DNA of 64,000 bases from Aspidapion aeneum (lineage: Eukaryota > Arthropoda > Insecta > Coleoptera > Brentidae): contig OY755046.1 in the NCBI GenBank assembly GCA_963576565.1, forward strand, positions 69,841,719 to 69,905,718, read 5' to 3'. The stretch's first letter is position 1; each line of letters starts with the position of its first letter. The position numbers and the translations under genes were made by a program. Shown here piece by piece: positions 29,101 through 38,700 of the stretch. The notes below the pieces were generated by a model. It had not been told where the DNA came from, did no database searches, and saw nothing but the letters and a program-made list of their open reading frames with translations.

Positions 29101-32100
29101 AATCGCAAAAAGAGTTATATGAAATTTTTTAGAGGATATAATTAGTTCTAAGAACATATCTTGTAGAGAATTTTATCAGCTACAAAATCCATTCTTTAAA
29201 TGTATTTTTAAATGTTGTAATGGAGTGGGAGTAACTTTTAACTTAAAGTAAGTAAGTTAAAAATAATAATTCCTTTAAATTTAGTGCTTTAAACGGCACG
29301 TTTTTTATTTATTTTTATTTTTTTGTGTAAATTTAGTGACGTACAAAAAAGTAAGAGAGCTTAGGGGTCAAACACCTCCTTAAACTAACCATCTCTTCAA
29401 AAACCCCCCCAGACCCCCCAAAATCTAACATATTTAGGTTTTCTCAAATTTTCTCAAAAAATACGCTTCTAAGAGAAAAATGTGTATTATACTTTATTGT
29501 AGACAATGAAATTTCGGCGTCCGTTAATTGAAGTAATTTAAAAAAGTAAAAAAATATCCATGTTTTTTCCATGATTTATTCGATTTTTTTTAAACCAAGG
29601 TTTAGAGAACAAAATGTGTTATACATTATTGTAGCAAATAAAATTTCCTTTAAAATGCTGTACAAGAAAGTCGGATTGGTTTCATGGTTATAAATTCAGA
29701 GGCGCCCGTAAATTTAACCAATTTTAAAAAATCACAAATTAAAATATTTTTGTTACAAGTTTTATCTAATTTTTTCAAAAGCTAAGCCTAATTTAAAATT
29801 CTCTTTCAACGGTGTATAACTCGATGGGGTTTGACTTACAAGGGACCCGCCAGCGACGTCCGTGAATGGGGGCCATTTAATTAATTTTTTTAAAAATTAT
29901 GTTTTGCACAGGTTTTATTTGATTTTCTTAAAACCATGCCCTTTATCAAAAAAGTTGTTTTTTACTTCATTGTAGATAATAAAATTTCCTTTTAAACGTT
30001 GTGTAAGATGGTAAAAAATATTTCATATTTACCGCTCCAGTGGTGTGCTTAATTTAAAACATTTTTTTTTTTAATTTAGTGATTTAAACGGCACGTTTTT
30101 TAACTTACTTACTTTAAGTTAAAAGTTACTCCCACGCCATTACAATATTTAAAAATACATTTAAAGAATGGATTTTGTAGCTGATAAAATTCTCTAGAAG
30201 ATATGTTCTCAGAACTTTTACCCTAGAACAAAGTATTTCGGAGCTTATGCCGTCTAAAGTAGAAAAAATCTGAAAATTTGCCCAAGCACGTGATTTTAGT
30301 CATTTTTGGAAATTATCTAGCTCCGTTACTACTGCTCGCAACCATAGTACCACCCAATTGTAGATAATTATATCCTCTAAAAAATTTCATATAACTCTTT
30401 TTGCAATTTAGTGTACTGGAACGAAATTAAAGGCAAAAAACTAAAAAAAGTGCTAATTTTTGATGGTTTTTTCAAGATGGCGGAGGGAGCACAGGGGTGG
30501 GGGTGACGAAAACTCAGATTTTTAACTACCCTTCTGAGCTTAACAACATATCCAAAATTCAGAACTACCGGACCTTTTGTAGGGTAACCCCCCTATTTTG
30601 GCATCTATTCATTGAACTATATTACCCCCCTAGAGGTATGACAGTATTAGGTACTTACCTTAAACTGATTAAAAACCTTAATAATATCACTACTCAATGT
30701 GCCCCTTCCAGGACCAAATTCAATAAGATTTAGGGGAGTAGGGGAACCCATTTTGTGCCATTCGTTTAGGAACCAAACTGCAATCATTTCCCCAAAAATT
30801 TGACTTATTTCTGGGGACGTAATAAAATCTCCTTGTTCACCAAGCATATCTTTTGAAATATAATACCCTAAAAGATTAAATTAAAATTAAATTATGATTT
30901 ATTATATTTAATTAATTAATTTTTAATCATTAATTTTATTTAATTAATTTAGAATAATTTTATTTAATTAATTTATTTATTTAATTTAAATTAATTTTAC
31001 TTAATTAATTTCAATGAATTTTATTGAATTAATTTTACAGTGAAACCTCCCATAAGCGGACACTCACGGTTCCGTCGATTTTGTCCGCTTATTGGAGGTG
31101 TCCGCTTAAGAGAGGGAACTGCGAAATTTTGATATATATTTATTAACAATTTCCGCTGCTTGAGATTTTCCGATATTTAATTTTTTCGGCGATCTTTTTT
31201 TATTTTTTTATTTGTCAAACACACTGTGTTTATTGTATTACAATCTAGTCAGTAAGACTAATTAGCAATTTTGTTTTAACTTAATTTACTAGAAAAGTCA
31301 GATTTAAACTTAGGGTTCACTCAACAGTTCTCCCCGCTTTGTTTAGTCTGTAACTCACAATTGTGTTGTGTTTATAGCATTATTTTGTTTTATATAATTC
31401 ACTTAGTTTACTAGCTCAAACGGCTTCACTCTTTTTAGTCTTCGAACTAGCATAGTATTGTCTAGAAGCTGAATTGCTTCCACATTCACATGCCGATGGA
31501 GTCTATCTTCATGGCTTTTTGCGTACTTTTTTATAGTCTCTGCTACAGTTTCGATTTTTAGATCTCGATGAAGGTCACTATTTCGAACGTACCAAGGTAC
31601 ATTCACAATGTTTCTTAATACTTTATTTTGAAATCTCTGTAAAACTAGAATGTTACTCTCTTTAGCACAACCCCATAGTTGAATACCATATGTCCATACT
31701 GGTTTCAGTATTTGTCTATAAAGCAGTAACTTATTATGAATTGGTAAATTGGACTGAGTTCCAATTAGCCAGTTCATTTTTCTATACCTTATCTCAAGTT
31801 CTGCTTTTTTTTTCTTAACATGTGCTTTCCAGCGCAATTTGGCATCAAGTGTTATACCGAGATATTTTGCCTGATTTGAATATGGTACGGGAATATTGTT
31901 AATTGTTATTTGTATGTGATTTATATTTTTGTTTGTAAAATCAACATGAATTGATTTGGTGTCATTTAATTTTATTCGCCACTTTGTGGTCCAACTGTGA
32001 ACTTCGGTGACTGCATCCTGAAGTTTTTCTATGCATTTTTCAATAGATTTTTCTACCGTCAATAAACCAGTTTCATCTGCAAATGTTGGTAAGTGACAAT

Positions 32101-33782
32101 TTTCTGGCTTCGGGATATCGCAAGTGAATAATAAGTATAGATAAGGGCCTAGTATGCTACCCTGGGGCACGCCTGCTTGAATTTCTCTTAAATTTGAGTA
32201 TAAGTCTTCCTGTTTTACTCTAAAATGTCTATCAGATATGTCGATCTTTCTGCTGATAGATGTTCCTTCTCCGAAACGTTAACAACTTCCATTTTTCCAC
32301 ATAAACTAAGAAGTTTTTTACTAGGCGCCATTTCAAAGAGATCTATTATTACCCAACTGAACAATAAACACAGCAGTCCCGCCGAATAAAATAATGTTGT
32401 AAATACGACAGATGTATTTCGTCTCCGCATTAAAACGGAAAGAGGTAATTCCCCGGCTGCCGAGTGCATTGTTGCCAACATACTACATAATATTTATGCC
32501 CATGTCGTGCAGCGCTCTGTCTCGTTTTCAGAGGTTCGCGTCCGGTTAAGGGAGGTTCCAGAATTTTTTAACCAAAAAAAATTGTCCGCGTCCGGTTATT
32601 AGAGTGTCCGGTTATAGGAGGGAATTTTACATGTTAAGACATGGGCAAAAGCTTGGTTCCAACAAATTTGTCCGCCTAAAGGGAGTGTCCGCTTAATAGA
32701 GGTGTCCGCAAGGAGAGGTTTTACTGTATATAATTTTTTTTAAATTATTTAAATTAATTGTATTTAATTATCTTCCAGTAATTAATTATATTTAATTAAA
32801 TTACATTATTTTATTTTAAATCACCTTTAATTAATTCATTTTAATTAATTAATTTTAATTAATTTTAATTAATCAATCAATTTTAATTAATTTTAATTAA
32901 TTAATTTTCATTAATTAATTTTAATTAATTAATTTTAATTAATTAATTTTAGTTAATTAATTAATCTTTAACTACTTAATTTTATTTAACTAATTATTGC
33001 AGTTTACTAATTTTATTTAATTAATTTAAATAATTTTATTTAACTTTTTTTGATCAATTAATTCTGGTATTAATATTTTTATTTTAATAATTTTAAATTA
33101 TTAATTTGAAATAATTATTTTTTACCTATTTTTTAATTAATTAATTTTACTTAATTATATATTCTTAATTGTTAATAATTAAGTAAAATAATTTAATTAA
33201 AAAGTTGGGTAACTTTAAATTAATATTTTATCTAATATTTTAAAAAATATATGGTGACTGATTAATTTGTAATTCTGTTAAATAATTTAAAAATTAATTT
33301 TAAAATATTATCAAACTATATTAATTTTAATTGATTCCTAGTTAAGTAAAGGCCGCTTGACATGGTGCATGACGCGCTGAAAATATTTGCAAGCAAAAAA
33401 TTGGCAAAATTTCATACATTTGCCTGCAAATTTTATTGTCATGCACCATGTCAAGCGGCCTTAAGTTAATAAGTAATTAAAAACCTTGTACAGGGTTCTG
33501 CAACACCTCTCGCATGTAATCAGCCACAGTGATTGGCCCCGTAGCCTTAATTCGTGCAGCAATCCGTTTGGCAACATACTCTTCATCTTTTTGCACTTTT
33601 CTTTTCACAGGGTTATAGCATTGATCACCTTTGTTAGGTGATCCATGGTTATGGTAGGATCTTGATAGATTCGGGAATAATTTAGTGGCCATGAGTGTGG
33701 TTTGTAATTTGAAAGGGCGTAGCACCCCAGGGATTTTTTGAATGAAAATGAGAGGGGCTATTTTGGAAGTAAGAACGGACAT
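19942..33782 (-). CDS. NDUFAF7: NDUFAF7, mitochondrial complex I assembly arginine methyltransferase (complete, 7 exons)
   Basis: Minus-strand exons 33485-33782, 30659-30867, 28477-28600, 27010-27199, 23737-23928, 23113-23203 and 19942-20196 sum to 1359 bp: 452 codons and a stop. Every junction is GT-AG and every phase fits. Human NDUFAF7 is about the same length (441 residues). The family is a MidA-type SAM-dependent enzyme of the mitochondrial matrix that symmetrically dimethylates an arginine of the complex I subunit NDUFS2, an early assembly step. Seen: basic N-terminal presequence, ITSPEISQIFGE, the SAM-binding EFGPGRG (residues about 149-155), LAHEFFDALPVHKF, DETREHVEISP, DYGHNGTGTDTFR, ADLTADVDF and KKMGERFKF. 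The order matches the family throughout. It converges on the RNF8-like gene and diverges from RECQL5. Confidence 0.95.
20225..21745. repeat. GTCGAAAGTACAAAAG minisatellite split by a hairpin element
   Basis: Tandem units of about 15 bp (GTACAAAAGGTCGAAA-like) at roughly 20290-20355 and 21622-21730. Each unit contains GTAC, the preferred target of the inserted hairpin. Confidence 0.7.
20356..21621. mobile_element. Palindromic hairpin element with GTAC flanks
   Basis: Ends AGGGTGTCCCAAATTGGG and the inverse, with GTAC at 20352-20355 and 21622-21625. Arms of about 550 bp are inverted repeats. No convincing gene. Confidence 0.8.
21752..21992. mobile_element. Short inverted-repeat element (~240 bp)
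   Basis: Left AATCAAGTCGAATTGCC and AGCCGAGGTGG pair with right CCACCTCGACT and CAATTCGACTTGGTA. GC-richer than its surroundings. Target duplication not resolved. Confidence 0.5.
22014..22965. repeat. Dispersed repeat: two direct copies plus an inverted copy
   Basis: 22014-22256 and 22527-22770 are near-identical direct copies (ACAAACGTGAAATTTCGTAC onward). 22770-22965 is the inverse of the second. Further pieces are at 14760, 24770-24890 and 26840-26945. No gene seen. Confidence 0.6.
23113..23203 (-). CDS. NDUFAF7: NDUFAF7 exon 6
   Basis: A 91-bp exon. Acceptor attttttag; CG+A gives RAFKKHQQVDPLVSPGN, then ADLTADVDFQQLQE, the family motif PGxADLTADVDF. Ends GAA|gtgagt at 23113, phase 0. 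An RTE-like fragment begins at about 23205, immediately upstream of the acceptor. The polypyrimidine tract (TTTTATTTTATTTTTTAG) is therefore at the junction with, or part of, the inserted element. Confidence 0.9.
23205..23482 (+). mobile_element. RTE-like element A, fragment (copy 2)
   Basis: Encodes [32 protein letters not shown] and [19 protein letters not shown], the RT active-site region, then breaks off in the AGCTCACAC-type repeat. The FADD motif is intact but the element is truncated at both ends. Confidence 0.75.
23483..23620 (+). mobile_element. AGCTCACAC-end element, terminal fragment
   Basis: Shares GTGTGGTATCAAACGAAAGG and TTAGCTCACACGTACACT with 49005-49118. It holds the unoccupied version of the GTAC site hit at 10268. 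Confidence 0.6.
23737..23928 (-). CDS. NDUFAF7: NDUFAF7 exon 5
   Basis: Acceptor tttttctag; the first codon is AG+G, then YILARNDTPMQKTLIKK, DETREHVEISPDSL and GGIALICDYGHNGTGTDTF. Ends TTTCG|gtaatt at 23737, phase 2. This is the conserved catalytic-domain segment ending in DYGH(D/N)G. Confidence 0.93.
24011..24756. mobile_element. Element with CCAGATAGCAAGG terminal repeats
   Basis: Left CCAGATAGCAAGG and right CCTTGCTACCTGG are inverted. Just inside are ATGACGTC / GACGTCA-rich blocks in both arms (GGTCATTT, AAACGTCA). It interrupts the dispersed repeat of 22014-22965. No protein or clear target duplication seen. Confidence 0.55.
25425..26209. repeat. Large inverted repeat with nested small hairpin
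   Basis: Left GTTACCTTTGTGCTTTATTA and CATGGATTGAGTTCGGGTAA are inverted at 26100-26209. Inside, a hairpin with CAGGGTGG ends flanked by TATA spans about 25643-25989. Intron 4 of NDUFAF7; non-coding. Confidence 0.6.
27010..27199 (-). CDS. NDUFAF7: NDUFAF7 exon 4
   Basis: Acceptor aattttag before GTATTTCCC. Encodes ISHHGIPVSWYRNLKDIPE and SLYLAHEFFDALPVHKFHK, the conserved WYR and HEFFDALP motifs, and ends DLDSANPGLKF with AG|gtaaaa at 27010, phase 2. Confidence 0.93.
27217..27560. repeat. Dispersed repeat also present inverted at 44590-44955
   Basis: Shares AGAGAGGACGACATG, AAACACATACATAC/GGGTATT and GTGCACTAATT with the other copy in opposite orientation. Nature unknown. Confidence 0.4.
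27576..28440 (+). mobile_element. RTE-like element A, copy 3 (5'-truncated, with 3' TA tail)
   Basis: Encodes [36 protein letters not shown], then the endless-array tail of the family, [12 protein letters not shown], and ends CCGATAAATATATATATAG. The C-terminal ORF of about 198 codons is intact up to a TAG in the QLV-WYG segment. It sits in NDUFAF7 intron 3, antisense to the gene. Confidence 0.8.
28477..28600 (-). CDS. NDUFAF7: NDUFAF7 exon 3
   Basis: Acceptor tttttag before GCATTGCATAAG. Encodes ALHKTSLHIVEISPVLSEVQ and onward to VVYRQ, matching the family segment SVHLVEVSxKLSEIQ. Ends CGTCAAG|gtatat at 28477, phase 1. A retroelement tail (28424-28440) and a hairpin-type terminus (AACACCCTGTATA) lie within 40 bp of the donor. 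Confidence 0.92.
28740..28826. repeat. Short tandem repeat TCCATAATAAGGAC
   Basis: Three to five imperfect units (GTCCATAATAAGGACA and ATTCTTCATAATAAGGAC), partly palindromic. Confidence 0.5.
28915..30590. repeat. Large imperfect palindrome in NDUFAF7 intron 2
   Basis: Left arm from GTTTTACCCTACAAAAGG through TCACCCCCCACCCCTGTGC is inverted at 30430-30590 (GCACAGGGGTGGGGGTGACG, CCTTTTGTAGGGTAA). The middle repeats AT-rich blocks. Likely an old hairpin element; termini not defined. Confidence 0.65.
30659..30867 (-). CDS. NDUFAF7: NDUFAF7 exon 2 (SAM-binding motif)
   Basis: Acceptor cttttag, so the first codon is completed as GGG giving QGYYISKDMLGE. Contains GDFITSPEISQIFGE and the glycine-rich SAM motif IEFGPGRGTL. 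Ends CAGTTTAAG|gtaagt at 30659, phase 0. The internal Met is not a start. The exon lies just outside the right arm of the palindrome at 28915-30590. Confidence 0.94.
30885..31035. repeat. AATTAATT low-complexity tract (left)
   Basis: Continuous TTAATTAA / TTTAATTAATTT low-complexity sequence. It matches the tract at 32730-33345; both flank the Tigger-like element, which appears to have inserted into it. Confidence 0.75.
31038..32726 (-). mobile_element. pogo/Tigger-like element 1 with retroelement inserted
   Basis: Termini CAGTGAAACCTCCC and GGAGAGGTTTTACTG, each next to TA. The minus strand at about 32242-32400 encodes a relic of the pogo-type N-terminal HTH ([27 protein letters not shown]). 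A jockey-like fragment is inserted at 31198-32241. Related elements are at 45719, 57411 and 58903. Confidence 0.75.
31198..32241 (-). mobile_element. Jockey-like non-LTR retroelement fragment (RT C-terminal part)
   Basis: A 255-codon minus-strand frame (31403-32170) encodes PQGSILGPYLYLL, TFADETGLLTV, LNDTKSIHVDFTNK, KYLGITLDAKLRWKAHV and YGIQLWGCAKESN: the RT palm/thumb region of jockey-type elements. The active-site second Asp is Glu (FADE instead of FADD), so catalysis is doubtful. It is 5'-truncated, with an A-rich 3' tail at the left (T-rich on plus) and an 8-bp CGATCTTT duplication (31190-31197, 32242-32249). Confidence 0.85.
32730..33345. repeat. AATTAATT low-complexity tract (right)
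   Basis: Long run of TTAATTAATTTTAATTAATT-type sequence, nearly free of G and C. Intron 1 of NDUFAF7. Confidence 0.8.
33351..33460. mobile_element. TTAA-type hairpin MITE (110 bp)
   Basis: Ends GGCCGCTTGACATGGTGCAT and the inverse; TTAA on the right (33461-33464) and TAAA on the left. A longer relative is at 40193-40497 with TTAA on both sides. TTAA targets are typical of piggyBac-related MITEs. About 20 bp from the NDUFAF7 exon 1 donor. Confidence 0.78.
33485..33782 (-). CDS. NDUFAF7: NDUFAF7 exon 1 (start codon, mitochondrial presequence)
   Basis: The ATG is at 33780-33782. The first ~45 residues are basic and hydrophobic with a Ser/Arg-rich end (LFPNLSRSYH), typical of a matrix-targeting presequence. 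The exon continues with the helix KRIAARIKATGPITVADYMR, a conserved opening of the family. It ends CAAG|gttttt at 33485, phase 1. A 110-bp TTAA MITE sits only about 20 bp into the intron. Confidence 0.92.
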
Positions 33783-33976
33783 AGCGAATTTTGTTGTATT
33801 ATTTACAAATATGTGTCAGATTGTAGAAGGGTTGGCATATTTGATAAATATCAAAAAACTAGACAGGAATCATTTAAATTTTAGGGGTGATTTAAATTTT
33901 AAAAATTATAATGTAAACAAAAATCAGCTGTTTTTATTGCTGTGAAACTAGCTCCTTGTTGCTGGCATCAAAAAGC

Positions 33977-35474
33977 CAAAATTTACAGTCGACCAGAAAA
34001 TTGGTATTTATACTCTGACACTGACATATTTTAATACACCAAAAAAAAATTGTTGCTAAATGTTTTACTAATTTGCTTGAGTAATTTTATACAGGTCAAT
34101 TTGTAGTTTTTTAGGCAATAATTTAACCCAAAACCCCCAACCCCCCCTAATAGTCCAGGAGAAAAATTCAAGAAATACAAACAAAATAACAGGTTACAGT
34201 AGTTTTTACCAAATATTAATGAACTAGGCCACAATCGGCATTCTTTTATTGTTTTAGCGATATTTTAACCCCCTGCCCCTATAATAATCAACAAATGCAA
34301 AAAAAAACTTACGGAAATTTCACCAAAAAAGCAAAACACAAAAATTATATCGGCCACCCTTTATTGTTTATGCCATATTTTAACCCTATAAAAATTTCAG
34401 AATAAAAACTAAAAGAGGTTTCACCGAAAATGCAATTCAGAAAAATAATATTGACCACCCTTTATTGTTTATGCCATATTCTAACTCTCCACTGCCCGTA
34501 GTAGTCCGGGAGAATTGGATGACAAATGTAAAAAAATTGCAGAATAAAAACTAAAAGAGGTTTCACCGAAAATGCAATTCAGAAAAATAATATTGACCAC
34601 CCTTTATTGTTTATGCTATATCTTAACTCTCCACTCCCCGTAGTAGTATATTATTAGTATAGTATTTATATTATTATTTCTGAATTGCACTTTCAGTGAA
34701 ACCTGGTTTAGATTTTATTCTGCAATTTTTTTACATTTTGTTGGCTAATTCTCCCGGACTACTACGAGGAGTAGAGAGTTAAGATATAGCAAAAACAATA
34801 AAGGGTGCTCAATATAATTTGTATAAATTGCATTTTTGTTGAAACTTTTTTTAGTTTTTATTCTGCAATTTTTTGCATTTGACTGATGCTCCTGGGCTAT
34901 TACGGGCGGTGTAGGGTTAAAATATGGCAAAGGGTGGCCGATATAATTTTGAAAGCTACATTTTTGGTAAAATCTCTTTTAATTTTTATTCTACATTTTT
35001 TTGCATTTGTTGATTGGCTCTCCTGGACTATTGTGGGGGTGGAGGATTAAGATATAGCACAAACAATCGTAGGCGATATTATTTTTGTGTATTGCATTTT
35101 TGGAAAAACCGTTAGTTTCTATTCTACAATTTTTTTTCATTTTTTGACTGGTCTGGATTATTATGGGGGCAAGGGGTTGAAATATCGCTAAAACAATAAA
35201 AGAATGTCAATTTAATATTTTCATTAATATTTGGTAAAAACTACTTTAGTTTGTATCCTTTTATTTTCTTTGTATTTCTTAAATTTTTCTTCAGGCCTAT
35301 TAGAGGGGTTAGGGGGTATAAGATTAATACATTGCCTAAAAAACTGCAAATTGACCTATATAAAATTACTCAAGCCAATTAGTAAAACATTTGGCATCAA
35401 TTTCTTTCGGTTTATTAAAATATGTCAGTGTCATAGAGAATAAATACCAATTTACTGGTCGACTGTAAATTTTT
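33977..35474. repeat. Palindrome filling the NDUFAF7/RECQL5 divergent intergenic region
   Basis: Left arm AAAATTTACAGTCGACCAG, then AATTGGTATTTAT and GACACTGACATATTTTAAT; the right arm near 35413-35474 is the inverse. Several internal blocks of about 110-130 bp (ATATTGACCACCCTTTATTG, TTTATGCCATA) recur in both orientations. The region between the two start codons (33783-35628) must contain both promoters; I see no clear core motif. Confidence 0.72.
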
Positions 35475-35628
35475 CTAGCTGTGCTTCTTTTGGCCAACTT
35501 CATGGGTATTAATTTTTTGACGCGAATTCTAACCAAACAAATACAGCTGATTTTTTGAATTTTGTTTATATTTTTTAAAAACTCGTTTGTGCATGAAAAA
35601 TAGAAGAAATTTTTTAAACTGGTGAAGA

Positions 35629-35728
35629 ATGAACGAAGAAACGATAAAAAATGGTTTAAAAAAATATTTTAAGTTTGATAGTTTCAAGTCAAAACTACAG
35701 GAAAAGGCCATCAAAGAAATTTCTCAAA
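35629..35728 (+). CDS. RECQL5: RECQL5 exon 1
   Basis: ATG at 35629 with an in-frame TGA six bases upstream. Encodes [19 protein letters not shown] and [14 protein letters not shown], the RecQ motif 0 region. Ends CTCAAA|gtaaga, phase 1. Confidence 0.9.
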
Positions 35729-38700
35729 GTAAGACCTAGTTTATAGCTCTTTTGATTTTTTAAGTATGAAAACACCGTAAGGAAGAAGATATAATGTCTG
35801 AGGATCTTCAGACTATATTCTTCTTTTTTAGGAAAACATGATGTCTATGTTTCCATGCCCACTGGGTCTGGAAAATCACTTTGTTTTCAACTACCGGCAC
35901 TGTTACATGAAAATATGATAACCATAGTGTTCTCCCCACTCCTGGCCCTCATTAAAGACCAAGTGGACACCTTGGTGGCCCTAAAAATTAGGGCTGCCAC
36001 TCTAAATTCAAAAATATCAAAAACTGAGAGGGAAAGGTTGGTGGCTGATTTGAAGTCTACCTCACCTAACACCAGGTTGTTGTATGTCACCCCTGAACAG
36101 GCTGCTACCAAAACATTTAAGGTAGGAACTGTGTTGTTTTATATCAAATCAACTAGAGGTTTGGCAGACACCATCTCACCAATTTTTATCATACATGTGT
36201 ACCATATTCTGACATGTTAAGGAGCCTGAAGTGAGAATAAAAATAAAATTATAACAAAAACATAGAATAGAATAGAATAGATTTTATTTATGGATATACC
36301 ATTTTACAAATCATTACAAAAATAGGTTTTAGAATCTTTACAAAAACAGCTCTATCTTATGTACCGGGTGTTTCCTAATTGAATGTCAATATTTATGGGG
36401 GTGATTTTTGGGCCCATTTTAAGAAAAAAACTTCATATGGACATATGTTCTAAATATCTTACCTTTTGAGATACAGGGTGACAAAGTTTTCAAAAATAAA
36501 TCATTTATTATTAATATCTACAATACCACTTCAGATATTTTAATGAAATTTGTTATACATGTACTATGAATCAAGAGGCATTTTTTAATGTATCACTTTT
36601 TTTTTAAATTTCCCTCAGTGGCGTTCGTACATAATTTGACCTGCCTATGTTGGCAGACATTGATGGCATGCCACTGATTTTTCCTGAAATAAAAATTATT
36701 TTTGAAATCCCCAATCATTTCTAACCAAAGTTGATTTTGATTTTTTTCAATCTGATGCATGGTTTTCACTTAAAAAAATAAAAACCGGTTCTCTGCATGA
36801 TCATAACAATATTGTTAATATGACAATATCATCATGCAGAGACACATAGATTTTATTTTTTTAGATGAAACCTGTGCATTGGACTAAAAAAGTTCAAGAG
36901 ATCAAATTTGCTCATAATTAAATTCAAATTTAAAGAGTACACCACAGTATACTAATTATTTATAGTAAGGAAAGCACCCCGGTCTTGTCATAATACTGTT
37001 ATACATACCCCCTGTATACATTAGTTCGGAATACAAAGTTCGAGAGGCGCTTATTACAGACTGTCACCCCTGGTATAAAAATATTATGTACAGACTTGGA
37101 CATTAACTGCTACTCTCCGTATATGTTTTTGATTATGACTGACATTGGCAAAACAGATAAAAATATGACGTAAATTTAATTCGGCATTTTTCATTTGTGG
37201 TTGCAGTTTTTCGTGATTTTTCAACTTTTTACCTTATTTTAAAAAGTGTTTTTTGCTAAATTGTGGCCTATCGGTAATTAAGAAATTTAAAAGAAAACAA
37301 TTTTGTGTTCGTGGGTGCGAAGACTATGTTATCAAGCGCTATTCCCAAACGAAACCAAAAAAAAATACTTCAGCAAAAAAACTAACTTTGACGAAAGACG
37401 AAATTCACAAATATATAGTGTGTGATGGACACGTTGAACCTGGACGGAGTTTTAAATGTTTAGTTTTAAATGTTAATATTTGGAAAAACATAGATTATTT
37501 CACTATACTTATATACAGGGTCCGGCTGAATGATCTCCCACAATAAAAACGCCATTGTAAATGCTATTTATATTTCATTTTTTTCGGTACACAGTCGAAG
37601 CTGATTTCTGAAAGTTTCACTCGTGCAGTAACTCTAAAGCGATATTCCTGTAATTTCTTAATGTATTGCTGCTTTCAATTCGGCAATGGTTCGGGAATAG
37701 TGTTCAGATATTCCCAAAGTATCTGGAACTAAAACATGTCTACCAAGTGCGAAGTGAGTACGAAAAGTTCTTTGTGTCGTAATCACAGATTCGTTACCTA
37801 CTTTTGCTTAATGTCTCGATAACGAAGGCACGATGGCAAGGTAATGGCAAGCCGCGAGCTACCAACCAACTACGCTAAGCTTCCCCTCTCTTCAGTGATT
37901 CAGGCACAGTGGCAGTGCAAAATGTGGGAGATCATTATGCCGGATCCTGTTTAATTAAATGAATAACCGGCAATATTTACTTTACTTTATAAGGCTTACG
38001 TTACATTTTTTTATTTTTCATGAAAAAACAATTAAAAAAGTTTCCGTTTATCGAAACCTATATTTGCAACATTATTATGTATAAAGCATTGTAAAAGTAT
38101 ACATTATTAATTTAAGTTAATGTAAAATGTGTAAATATTTTTTATGCACTAATAAAAAGGGAATTACTGTGGAATATTCGTCAAAAAGCCTTTTTTTAAC
38201 TAGAAAATTAGCCTCTCAAAGAAATTTATGTACCTAAATGAATGGGAAACAAACTTTAAACCTTATAGATTGAATAAAAATTTAACTTTCCTTTTTTTTA
38301 TTGCTAGTAGTCATTAATTTAAACATTCTTTGATTAAGCTTCCTTATTGATTGGTGTTTATAGAGTATTTTTAAGCAAATTGAGCTTTGACACAAAATAA
38401 CGCATCGTTTAAATTTAAATCTATGTAATTGACGAGTATAATGAGTTTTTTAGTGTTAAAATTTAATTTGATAAAAACTGTTCAAAACATTATATTAAAA
38501 GATGTAGCTTGATTGGAGAACGATTTCATTGATGGCTACGAGCATCCGGTATACAATAATTTGAAAAGCCATCCTGCAGCTTAGAGACAAACTGCGCAAG
38601 CGTTATATTGTTTCAAATCCCCCTGTAAATGTTTAGTACGGTGCACAAAGTTGGAGAGGCGCTGATTCGTGCACGACACCCCGGTATACTGGGCCGATTT

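Noticed and set aside
32400..32481. N-terminal hydrophobic part of the 88-codon minus-strand frame ending at 32215
   Set aside because: Only the MAPSKKLLSL onward part matches a transposase; the rest is non-coding element sequence.
37253..37546. Frame with [10 protein letters not shown], reminiscent of the start of a THAP domain
   Set aside because: Only one short cysteine motif; no other THAP residues, and it lies inside a hairpin element.
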